This document shows, piece by piece, positions 1-6,445 of a stretch of DNA of 11,918 bases. Under the pieces are notes generated by a model. The model worked only from the letters and a program-made list of their open reading frames with translations, ran no database searches and was not told where the DNA came from. Each line of letters begins with the position of its first letter. The stretch's first letter is position 1. The position numbers and the translations under genes were made by a program. The DNA is taken from assembly GCA_902771745.1 (NCBI GenBank), contig CACXYG010000037.1:1-11918 (forward strand). The letters run 5' to 3'. This stretch comes from an uncultured Erysipelotrichaceae bacterium (GTDB lineage Bacteria; Bacillota_I; Bacilli_A; RFN20; CAG-288).

Positions 1-44
1 ACTCTTATGTCATCTAGATGATGATATCTGATGGTCTTTTGTCT

Positions 45-50
45 TATAAT
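45..50 (+). promoter_or_regulatory. -10 box of a possible small-RNA promoter
   Basis: A perfect TATAAT lies just upstream of a sequence able to fold into a long rod. No good TTGACA-like -35 is visible at 17 bp (positions 22-27 read TGATAT). The start would fall around 57, at or inside the 5' arm of the closing stem. The assignment rests on the -10 box and on the downstream structure. Confidence 0.35.
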
Positions 51-53
51 AGT

Positions 54-165
54 TTCCGCACCCATTGTTGTGGATTCCTTTCTGATATTGGTAGTATCTT
101 GAATAGAATACCACGTATCACAAGGTGCGGAACCTATTGGGCTAGCCCAATAGGTTCTTTGTGTC
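54..165 (+). ncRNA. candidate small structured RNA, family not recognised
   Basis: No reading frame explains this stretch, but it folds well by eye. Bases 54-62 (TTCCGCACC) pair perfectly with 124-132. TTGT at 65-68 pairs with ACAA at 120-123. GTGG at 70-73 pairs with CCAC at 111-114, and ATTC at 74-77 with GAAT at 106-109 across one bulged A. A GATA/TATC hairpin can cap the rod (84-87 with 95-98). A terminator-like palindrome follows at once and shares the last two bases of the closing stem. A TATAAT sits just upstream. The closed-rod shape recalls 6S-type RNAs, but it is much shorter than known 6S RNA, and it lacks the conserved SRP RNA loop. It could instead be a processed leader or the 3' part of an RNA that starts outside the window. 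The function is unknown. Confidence 0.4.
131..160 (+). terminator. terminator-like perfect 26-bp palindrome
   Basis: Positions 131-156 are perfectly self-complementary: arm AACCTATTGGGC, centre TA, arm GCCCAATAGGTT. CTTT and then a mixed GTGTC tract follow, so the U-run is weak. It most likely ends the candidate RNA just upstream. Being symmetrical it could act in either direction or bind a dimeric protein. Confidence 0.5.
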
Positions 166-253
166 ATTGATAATTATCACTTCAGTTTACAATTAAGAGA
201 GATTAACAATTTTGATTTTTGTCAACATTCGGCTGCTATATTTGTTACTTAAG

Positions 254-271
254 TGTTAAAATATTTTAACA
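254..271. promoter_or_regulatory. 18-bp perfect palindrome upstream of the PAS/GAF gene
   Basis: TGTTAAAAT followed by ATTTTAACA is a perfect 18-bp palindrome, 37 bp before the start codon at 308. It is AT-only in the middle and could be an operator for a dimeric regulator. The half-site TGTTAA resembles the clostridial Rex motif, but the gap between half-sites is six bases rather than four, so I do not call it Rex. The rest of 170-300 is AT-rich with no gene. TTGTCA at 219-224 and TATATT at 237-242 are too close together to form a standard promoter. Confidence 0.35.
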
Positions 272-307
272 ATAAAATTTTATGTACAAGTATATGTTGG
301 AAGGAAA

Positions 308-1237
308 ATGGGTATTATGACCGCAAGGAAATTAAAAATCAATTTCGAAAAGGATTCTCGTATCCCCACTTGCTTTGTTCACATTGTTACCGATGAAAAA
401 GGAAAACCGATGGATTTCATCTTTGACGCCGTCAATGATTCCTTTTTAGATTTGTTCAAGACCACAAGGGAAACTTTGGTGGGAAAGAGATATCTTGAAT
501 GTATGGAAGATATCGACTTACAGTGGATTGTTGATGTCGCTGAAGTCGTCAAAACGAAGACAGGTATGGAGAAGAATTCCCACTTCCGTGAAAGTGATAC
601 TTTTGTCAAGGCTGTCTTCTCTCCGGGCAGTAAGAAGGGTACCTGTTCCATCTCTTATTTCAACGTTACCAATGAGTGTCGTGAACTTCGTTATTTAAAA
701 GAGCGTGAGAAGATGCATACTCTCATGAGAGAGATTGGTCATATTCTCAACTTGGGTAAAGATTACAATGGTTCCATCATGCAGGTTCTGACGATGATTC
801 AAAAATTCTTCTCTTGTGATCGTGTCTTCACTCTTCGTTACCAAGATAACAAATTAGAGACGGTCCACCACGTCAAAGGCAATAATGTCAAACTCATCGA
901 TGCACCAGAATCCTCATTAAGCCTAGATGATTTACTTGCTTTGAAGAAGTCTTTTGGAAATGACACAGAACATTTCTTTATTTCTCCTGAAATGATCAGT
1001 GAAATGACTGAGAGAGAAAAAGGCTTGTTCAGACAATTCGGCATTCGTGATTTCATCAGTGTCCCAATCAATATCGACGATAAAGATGTCGGCATTATTG
1101 CGATGACAAATTTCCGCCCTGAGAGAATTGATGATATTGTCGATGTTCTTATCCCAACAGCTCATATCATCTCTGGCAGATTGAAATGTTATCTCTTGGA
1201 AAGAAGTCTTGCCATCGGTAAAGATATTATCGAATAA
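308..1237 (+). CDS. PAS-like/GAF sensory protein without an output domain
   Basis: This is a soluble 309-residue protein with no signal peptide or membrane segment. Residues about 18-125 look like a PAS-type sensor (FDAVNDSFLDLF, then a GKRY turn, and a terminal strand near SISYFNVTN). A charged linker helix (ECRELRYLKEREKMHTLMREI) leads into a GAF-type domain at about 140-300, with the usual FFSCDRVF start and the FISVPI / VGIIAMTN strands. It ends there, with no GGDEF, histidine kinase, HD-GYP or helix-turn-helix part. In the families I know, this architecture usually feeds a diguanylate cyclase or kinase, so this may be a stand-alone sensor or a remnant. The ribosome site GGAAGG at 299-304 is only 3 nt from the first ATG and 12 nt from an in-frame ATG at 317, so the start is uncertain. 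The gene is monocistronic and closed by a strong terminator. The ligand is unknown. Confidence 0.75.
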   Translation: MGIMTARKLKINFEKDSRIPTCFVHIVTDEKGKPMDFIFDAVNDSFLDLFKTTRETLVGKRYLECMEDIDLQWIVDVAEVVKTKTGMEKNSHFRESDTFVKAVFSPGSKKGTCSISYFNVTNECRELRYLKEREKMHTLMREIGHILNLGKDYNGSIMQVLTMIQKFFSCDRVFTLRYQDNKLETVHHVKGNNVKLIDAPESSLSLDDLLALKKSFGNDTEHFFISPEMISEMTEREKGLFRQFGIRDFISVPINIDDKDVGIIAMTNFRPERIDDIVDVLIPTAHIISGRLKCYLLERSLAIGKDIIE

Positions 1238-1239
1238 TC

Positions 1240-1265
1240 ACTGCCCGCCTGTCGGGCAGTTTTTT
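1240..1265 (+). terminator. rho-independent terminator of the PAS/GAF gene
   Basis: The 8-bp stem ACTGCCCG / CGGGCAGT has a 5-nt loop and six T residues at 1260-1265. It begins three bases after the TAA stop at 1235-1237. Confidence 0.9.
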
Positions 1266-1280
1266 GTTTCTCTAGACATG

Positions 1281-1302
1281 AAAAAAGCCCGATTTCTCGG
1301 GC
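1281..1302 (-). terminator. rho-independent terminator of tRNA-Pro and possibly the mutS2 operon
   Basis: Read on the - strand, GCCCGA, a GAAA tetraloop and TCGGGC are followed by six T (plus-strand A run at 1281-1286). It lies 11 bp past the encoded CCA of the tRNA. I saw no terminator between the membrane-protein gene at 1446 and the tRNA, so it may also end read-through from that operon. Confidence 0.9.
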
Positions 1303-1313
1303 AAATTTTCAAC

Positions 1314-1390
1314 TGGTCGGAACGATGGGATTTGAACCCATGACCCCTTCCACCCCAAGGAAGTGCGCTACCAAGCTGCGCTACGTCCCG
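1314..1390 (-). tRNA. tRNA-Pro, anticodon GGG
   Basis: The 77-nt cloverleaf is complete. The acceptor arm CGGGACG pairs with CGTTCCG, with one G-U. Discriminator A73 and an encoded CCA follow. The D-arm is GCGC/GCGC, and the anticodon stem CTTCC/GGAAG encloses TTGGGGT, giving anticodon GGG. The T-arm has the loop TTCAAAT. It reads proline codons CCC and CCU. It has its own promoter (1415-1443) and terminator (1281-1302). A short inverted repeat GCCTA/TAGGC lies just before the 5' end (1394-1408), in the leader that RNase P would remove. Confidence 0.95.
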
Positions 1391-1414
1391 AACGCCTATT
1401 TGATAGGCTTAACA

Positions 1415-1443
1415 ATTATAGTTGAATAGAGGGGGCTTTTCAA
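1415..1443 (-). promoter_or_regulatory. sigma-A-type promoter of tRNA-Pro
   Basis: On the - strand, -35 TTGAAA (1438-1443), a 17-bp spacer and -10 TATAAT (1415-1420) form a near-consensus promoter 24 bp upstream of the tRNA. It begins within three bases of the stop codon of the upstream membrane-protein gene. Confidence 0.85.
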
Positions 1444-1445
1444 TA

Positions 1446-2129
1446 TCAATGAGAATGAATTTCTTTTAATAATTTATCGGCTTCTTCAGGAGAAATCTTA
1501 CCTTCTGACAACATTTTCAAGACCATCTTCTGCATGTCAGCATCCGCATTAGCCATGATGGATTCTGCCTGGGTATGTTCCTTTTCTTCTCTCTTTTCTT
1601 CTGCTTGATAGATCTTGGCTTTTTCTTTGGCTTTGGCCATCACTTCTTTATATGGTTTATCCACAAACTTGAAGTAAGTGATATATAAAGAGACAAGAGC
1701 AATGACACTGAGGATAACCGTGATATAGTTAGGCCACTCGATGACGTGAGTTCCATCATCAAAGACACCCTGCATACCGGTAAATAAATAAGCGACTTCT
1801 AGAGATGCTGCTACACTAGCGATGATCAGATTGATCTTGTTGACGAGATGGAAGTTAAAGAGCATATCCATGAACAAGGCGAGAACGGAAAGAAGGAAGA
1901 CCACGCTGTTTAACAAGATGACAAAGAGCGTGAATATCGCTGGAAGAACGGTCATCACATTTAGTTTGAGGGGTTCTCCTTCTAAAGTGACATTGCTATT
2001 TAAGGCTGTCATCTCTCCTAAAATGGAGTATTGAGAATGGGGTAGTAAGAAAAGTAAAAATAAAACCACGGAAAAGACTAATGAGATGACGACAGGGATG
2101 TAGTTTTCCTTACGCAGTTGTTTTGGCAT
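1446..2129 (-). CDS. small four-helix membrane protein with a SHOCT-like C-terminal motif
   Basis: I do not recognise the function. The 227-residue protein has about four hydrophobic helices (residues 11-30, 58-85, 100-118 and 134-153). A highly charged Lys/Glu helix follows at about 157-190. The C-terminal motif near 202-224 (MVLKMLSEGKISPEEADKLL) resembles the short 'EGKI-PEEA-KLL' helix pair of SHOCT-like and YvlB-type proteins, which is thought to mediate oligomerisation. The long charged tail is probably cytoplasmic. It is the last gene of the mutS2-uvrC operon. Only 9 bp separate it from the uvrC stop, and the AGG of the last uvrC codon can serve as its ribosome site, so translation is probably coupled. 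Co-transcription with repair genes does not by itself show a repair role; it may be a passenger. Confidence 0.8.
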   Translation of the reverse strand: MPKQLRKENYIPVVISLVFSVVLFLLFLLPHSQYSILGEMTALNSNVTLEGEPLKLNVMTVLPAIFTLFVILLNSVVFLLSVLALFMDMLFNFHLVNKINLIIASVAASLEVAYLFTGMQGVFDDGTHVIEWPNYITVILSVIALVSLYITYFKFVDKPYKEVMAKAKEKAKIYQAEEKREEKEHTQAESIMANADADMQKMVLKMLSEGKISPEEADKLLKEIHSH

Positions 2130-2138
2130 AGTTCTATT

Positions 2139-3959
2139 TTACCTTTTATGACTTTTGGCTTCAATCTTTGCTTTTTCTTCTAGATACTGATCCCTCTTAA
2201 AGAGAATTTCCTGGGCGGCTTCTTCTGGAACCAATTGAGAAAGTTCTTCCATCTTGATGCCTTCTAAAGATTCCATGGTTGGATAGATATCTAAAAGCTT
2301 CTGTTTACGTTTATCACCGATACCTTTGATGTCATCATAGATGGTCTTAAAGACTGCCTTGGCTCTTTTACCACGGTGATAAGTGATCGCATAACGGTGG
2401 ATTTCATCCTGCATTCTCATCAATAAGAAGAAGAGTGGTGAATTTCTCTCTAAGGGGATTTCTTCACCGGTATCCGCATTGATCAATGTATCCGTTTCAT
2501 GCTTGTCATTCTTCTGAAGACCAGCAAGCGGAATATCGACACCCGTTTCTTCTTTGACCTCGAGACCAATTTGGCACTGGGTGTAACCACCATCCAAGAT
2601 GATCAAATCCGGCATCTTTGCATTTTCTTCTTTTAATCTAGTGAAACGTCTTGTTAAAACTTCTCTCATAGAAGCCAAGTCGTCTTGTGGATTTGGTTGA
2701 GTGATTTTATATTTACGATATTGTTGAGGGGCTTTTTCGCCATTGATATACTTGACCATAGCACCGACTGGTTCATAACCCTGGGTATGAGAGTTATCAT
2801 ATAACTCAATATCAAGAGGTGTTTTTGTTAAACCGAGCTTATGCTGTAATTCTTCCAATAACTTCAAAACATTATCGGTCAGTCGGGCTGTCTGGAAATG
2901 CTGATCGAGCATCTGTTTGGAGTTCTCTAAAGCCATCGCCATCAAATCACGTTTTTTACCCCTGGTAGGAGAGATGACATTGAAGTCTAATGAATCAGTT
3001 AAGACTTCGGTGATATCTTTGGTTGGGACAATCAATTCTTTTGGATGGTCGGTATGTTTTTCATAGAACTGGACGATGATATCTTCTAAGAAGTCATTGA
3101 TATCATCTTCTAATTCTTCGACATAGGTGTTCTTACCAAGTAGGACACCTTTACGATAAAGAAGGAAGACCACACAGATATAGCCTTCTCTGATAGAGTA
3201 ACCGACAATATCTCTATTGACATGATCTGGGAAGATGATCTTCTGAGAAGAGGTGGTAACTTTGACCGCATCCAAAAGCTTTTTGTATTCGGCTGCTCTT
3301 TCAAACTCCATCTTGTCGGCATATTCTTTCATCTTCTTTTTTAACTGAGAAGTGACCGATTCGGTATCACCATTTAAAAACTTGGTGATATCACTGACCA
3401 TCTGTTTATATTCTTCAGGTTCGACTTTACGAATACAAGGAGCAAGGCACTGGCCTAGATGATAATAAAGACATGGTTTATTAGGAATGGTCTTACACTT
3501 TCTTAAAGGATAGATCTTATTTAAAAGATCAATCATCTTAAAAGCATCGCTGCTATTCGGGAAAGGACCAAAATAGTAATATCCTTTCTCTTTATCAGAA
3601 CGAGCGATTTTCAGATAAGGATCATCCTTCTTCTTTAAAGCGATATACGGATACATTCTATCGTCCATCAACATGATGTTGTATTTCGGATAGTATTTGT
3701 GAATCAAAGAGATCTCTAAAAGCAGTGCTTCCTTTTCCGAGTTGGTTTCAATGATATCAAAATCACGGATTTCCGCTACCATTCTGGCAACTTTGCCAAC
3801 CTGGGGTCTGGTGAAGTACTGTTTGACTCTCTTTACTAAAGATTTTGCTTTTCCAACATAAATGATAGTTCCGTTTTCGTCCTTCATCTGATAGGAACCC
3901 GGAACATCGGGAAGAAGCGATATCTTTTGCTTTAAAATCGGATAATCTAAATAGGACAT
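2139..3959 (-). CDS. uvrC: UvrABC excinuclease subunit C
   Basis: UvrC makes both incisions around bulky DNA lesions after UvrA/UvrB recognition. The 606 residues match the usual length. The N-terminal GIY-YIG nuclease (about 15-93) shows GSYQ, IIYVGKA, Arg44 and Glu76. Four cysteines at 155, 163, 171 and 175 match the ligand pattern reported for the UvrC [4Fe-4S] cluster. A UVR helix pair for UvrB contact spans about 203-235. The RNase H-like second nuclease shows ELYDNSH with Asp388, ILDGG with Asp456, and DEIHRYAITYHR at 518-529. A helix-hairpin-helix (IKGIGDKRKQKLL, about 544-556) ends the conserved part. The start lies 3 bp after the mutS2 TAA with no visible ribosome site, so initiation is probably by translational coupling. 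All key residues are present. Confidence 0.97.
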   Translation of the reverse strand: MSYLDYPILKQKISLLPDVPGSYQMKDENGTIIYVGKAKSLVKRVKQYFTRPQVGKVARMVAEIRDFDIIETNSEKEALLLEISLIHKYYPKYNIMLMDDRMYPYIALKKKDDPYLKIARSDKEKGYYYFGPFPNSSDAFKMIDLLNKIYPLRKCKTIPNKPCLYYHLGQCLAPCIRKVEPEEYKQMVSDITKFLNGDTESVTSQLKKKMKEYADKMEFERAAEYKKLLDAVKVTTSSQKIIFPDHVNRDIVGYSIREGYICVVFLLYRKGVLLGKNTYVEELEDDINDFLEDIIVQFYEKHTDHPKELIVPTKDITEVLTDSLDFNVISPTRGKKRDLMAMALENSKQMLDQHFQTARLTDNVLKLLEELQHKLGLTKTPLDIELYDNSHTQGYEPVGAMVKYINGEKAPQQYRKYKITQPNPQDDLASMREVLTRRFTRLKEENAKMPDLIILDGGYTQCQIGLEVKEETGVDIPLAGLQKNDKHETDTLINADTGEEIPLERNSPLFFLLMRMQDEIHRYAITYHRGKRAKAVFKTIYDDIKGIGDKRKQKLLDIYPTMESLEGIKMEELSQLVPEEAAQEILFKRDQYLEEKAKIEAKSHKR

Positions 3960-3962
3960 AGG

Positions 3963-6317
3963 TTATTTCAAATGAACGACTGTGGCTCCTAAACCACCTT
4001 CACCCTCGCCACCAAGGCGATAGTCTTTAACAAATTCTTTATGTTTTGCAAGATACTTCCAGACGGCATTCTTCAAGGCAAAGGTACCAGCGCCATGGAC
4101 AATTCTGACATAAGTGAAGTTATGAACTCTGGCCGAATCCAAGAAGGAGACAACATCCCTCATAGCTTCATCGACATGTTTACCGATGACATTGCATTCT
4201 AAACCCTGAGATGGGGCTAAATCCAAGATGGCTCGATCGATAGAAGCGGTCTGTGTCTTCTTGACTTTGACATCCAAAACCGTCTTCTTTGGTCTCTTTA
4301 AACCAGTGACTTTACGGCGGAAGCGTAAGCCGTCCATATCGAGGACAACATCGTTCTTCTTGATCTCTAAAACAGTACCCTTACGATGGTCTTCATCTTC
4401 TAGGACTTCACCGATCTGAATATCTTTTAAGACTTCCGTTTTGGTATTCACCTGTAAGGATGTCTCTTCTTTTTCTTTTAATTTCTTCAATTCGCCTTTG
4501 GCCTGAGAAACATCAGAATAGGTAAGAGAAGAATCTTTCTTATTCTGGTTTTGTTCCCAGATCTGGTTGATTTCATCGATTCTCTGATCGACCAGACGCT
4601 GAACTTTGGCATCCGCCTTCATCTTGATGGAGTTCTTTTCTTCGTTTAAAGCGTCGATGGCTTTTTGTCTCTTTTCGATCATACGCTCTAAATCTTTACG
4701 AGCGTTATCAAGCTCTTTGGCCTTGCGCTCATTCATACTAGCCTGTTCGGTCAGTTTTTCCATCAAGGCATCCGTATCCTGATTGCTTCTCTGGTTCTGG
4801 AAGTCGATGGCATCTTTTAAGATGGATTCATCAAGACCCATCTGTCTAGCCAAAAGGATACCATAGGATTTACCAGTGGTATGAAGAAGTAAACGATATG
4901 TCGGTTTTAAACCAGTGGTGTTAAATTCCATAGCACCGGTAAGACATTTCTCATCGCTGGCCGCATAGATCTTCAAACCGTCAAAATGAGAAGTCAGTAA
5001 AGTGAAACAACCCTTCTTTTCAAAGAAGCGAAGCAAGCCGACACCTAAGGCTTCACCATCTTTTGGTGAAGTACCTTCACCGACTTCATCGATGATGACT
5101 AGAGATTTATCACTGGCTTCATCAGTGATGGTCTTGATACCGAGTAAATGAGAGGAGAAGGTAGAAAGATTATCCATGACGGACTGGTTATCACCGCCGA
5201 GGAAATAGACGTTATCCACATAAGGAATCTTGGCATCTAAAAGGCAAGGTACCATCAAGCCTAACTTATCCATCATGACGGCTAAGGCAGTGGCTTTGAT
5301 GAAGATGGATTTACCACCGGCGTTTGGACCGGTGATGAGTAAGACCTTGGGTTCATTTTCACCACCTAAGGTGATAGAGTTCGCAACCACCTTTTTGGCC
5401 TTGAGCAATGGATGGAACAACTGATTTAAGGTCAATTCGTTATCGCTGAGTAGGGCGATACAGCCGTTATAGGAGTTACCATAACGGACTGCTCCAAGAT
5501 AACGATCAAAGGTGAAGAGGATTTCATAATCTCTCTTTAAATATTTGATCTGTTTGCTGGCTTTCTGGGAAAGATCAGCAAGGACTTTCATGACTTCGGT
5601 GGCTTCTTCTTGCTCTAAAGAAGACATTTTATTTCTCAACTCCAAGACTTCATAAGGAACCATGTAGACAGTCTCACCGGTTGAGGAATAAGAGATGACA
5701 CTGCCTTTGACATAGCCTTTGTTCGGTGTCTTGACGGCTAAGACTTCCTGGTCACCTTTTAAGGCGATAGAATCGCTGGCTAGATAAGAAGAATAGCGAT
5801 TCTTATAGGTGTTCATGATGCTAGAAAGTTGTTTACGTAAGGAACGTAGGGCACTTCTGACATCTCTGAGTTTGACACTGGCGTTATCTGAGACAGTCAT
5901 ATCCTGTTCGATACAGGTGATGAGATCTCTTTTTAACTGGGTGACAGGGTTTAAGTCTAAGGCGTCATCGTTGAGATGATAGTACTGTTTTTTATCGTAT
6001 AAAAGATCGTAGATATATTCGCTGGCGGATAATAAATCCGCAATCGAATATAATTCTGGGCATGATAAAACCGAGCCCTTGCTAAGAGAAGTAAAGACCG
6101 GGTCTAAATCCAACAGAGAAGGGATGGAGATTTCATGTCCATCGTGAAGAAATCTGGTGAATTCTTCTAAGTACTGATGAGATAGTTCAATCTCATTTTT
6201 GTCTTGCGCTAAATAAGTTTCTTGATTGAATTGATTCTTCAATCCCTGAAGGGCGAAATATCCTTTGAGATGAGAAATCACTTCATCAACTTCGTGGTTT
6301 AAATAATTTTCTTCCAT
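3963..6317 (-). CDS. mutS2: MutS2 / RqcU-type ATPase with a C-terminal Smr domain
   Basis: MutS2 proteins bind branched DNA and suppress recombination in some species; in Bacillus subtilis the homologue acts on collided ribosomes. At 784 residues the length is normal. The core and clamp helices come first. The ATPase has Walker A GPNAGGKS (330-337), the NLSTFSSHL segment (383-391), Walker B LVIIDE (406-411) and TSHFDGLK (442-449). A long coiled coil (about 500-590), a KOW-like strand region (about 633-672) and the Smr domain (about 695-784) follow. The Smr motifs are atypical: the usual LDLRG/H stretch reads CNVIG (709-712), and HGxGTGxLR reads HGAGTFALK. The ending RLGGEGEGGLGATVVHLK is typical. 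No ribosome site precedes ATG 6317, and an in-frame TGA just upstream excludes an earlier start. It is the first gene of a three-gene operon. Confidence 0.96.
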   Translation of the reverse strand: MEENYLNHEVDEVISHLKGYFALQGLKNQFNQETYLAQDKNEIELSHQYLEEFTRFLHDGHEISIPSLLDLDPVFTSLSKGSVLSCPELYSIADLLSASEYIYDLLYDKKQYYHLNDDALDLNPVTQLKRDLITCIEQDMTVSDNASVKLRDVRSALRSLRKQLSSIMNTYKNRYSSYLASDSIALKGDQEVLAVKTPNKGYVKGSVISYSSTGETVYMVPYEVLELRNKMSSLEQEEATEVMKVLADLSQKASKQIKYLKRDYEILFTFDRYLGAVRYGNSYNGCIALLSDNELTLNQLFHPLLKAKKVVANSITLGGENEPKVLLITGPNAGGKSIFIKATALAVMMDKLGLMVPCLLDAKIPYVDNVYFLGGDNQSVMDNLSTFSSHLLGIKTITDEASDKSLVIIDEVGEGTSPKDGEALGVGLLRFFEKKGCFTLLTSHFDGLKIYAASDEKCLTGAMEFNTTGLKPTYRLLLHTTGKSYGILLARQMGLDESILKDAIDFQNQRSNQDTDALMEKLTEQASMNERKAKELDNARKDLERMIEKRQKAIDALNEEKNSIKMKADAKVQRLVDQRIDEINQIWEQNQNKKDSSLTYSDVSQAKGELKKLKEKEETSLQVNTKTEVLKDIQIGEVLEDEDHRKGTVLEIKKNDVVLDMDGLRFRRKVTGLKRPKKTVLDVKVKKTQTASIDRAILDLAPSQGLECNVIGKHVDEAMRDVVSFLDSARVHNFTYVRIVHGAGTFALKNAVWKYLAKHKEFVKDYRLGGEGEGGLGATVVHLK

Positions 6318-6333
6318 AATGTAAATACAAGAT

Positions 6334-6339
6334 ATTATA
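6334..6339 (-). promoter_or_regulatory. -10 box of the mutS2-uvrC operon
   Basis: TATAAT on the - strand lies 16 bp before the mutS2 ATG, which predicts a leader of only about 10 nt without a ribosome site. No TTGACA-like -35 is seen at 17 bp. The shared 128-bp region with rnhC (6318-6445) also holds a 12-bp palindrome AAAGAATTCTTT (6366-6377) and an overlapping CTTTTCT/AGAAAAG repeat (6355-6369), and is T-rich on the + strand. Confidence 0.5.
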
Positions 6340-6433
6340 TCTCAAAGTCTTCTTCTTTTCTTAGAAAAGAATTCTTTCCTTGTTTTTGGTCTATTTGTTG
6401 TTGTTTTTTCTTTTTCCTGTTTGGTAATTACGT

Positions 6434-6439
6434 TATAAT
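6434..6439 (+). promoter_or_regulatory. -10 box placing the rnhC start at its ATG
   Basis: TATAAT at 6434-6439 is separated from the rnhC ATG (6446) by exactly six bases, TGACGT. Standard -10 to +1 spacing puts transcription start on or next to the A of ATG, so the mRNA should be leaderless. The -35 position (6411-6416, TTTTTC) is a poor match. Confidence 0.6.
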
Positions 6440-6445
6440 TGACGT

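Noticed and set aside
45..165. 6S, SRP, tmRNA or RNase P RNA
   Set aside because: The element is too short for 6S, tmRNA or RNase P, and the conserved SRP loop and tmRNA 3' end are absent, so only a generic structured RNA is claimed.
254..271. Rex operator
   Set aside because: The half-sites match TGTTAA/TTAACA, but the gap is six bases instead of four.
6318..6445. LexA/SOS box before the repair genes
   Set aside because: No CGAAC-N4-GTTCG-like sequence is present; the palindrome AAAGAATTCTTT does not match the Gram-positive SOS consensus.
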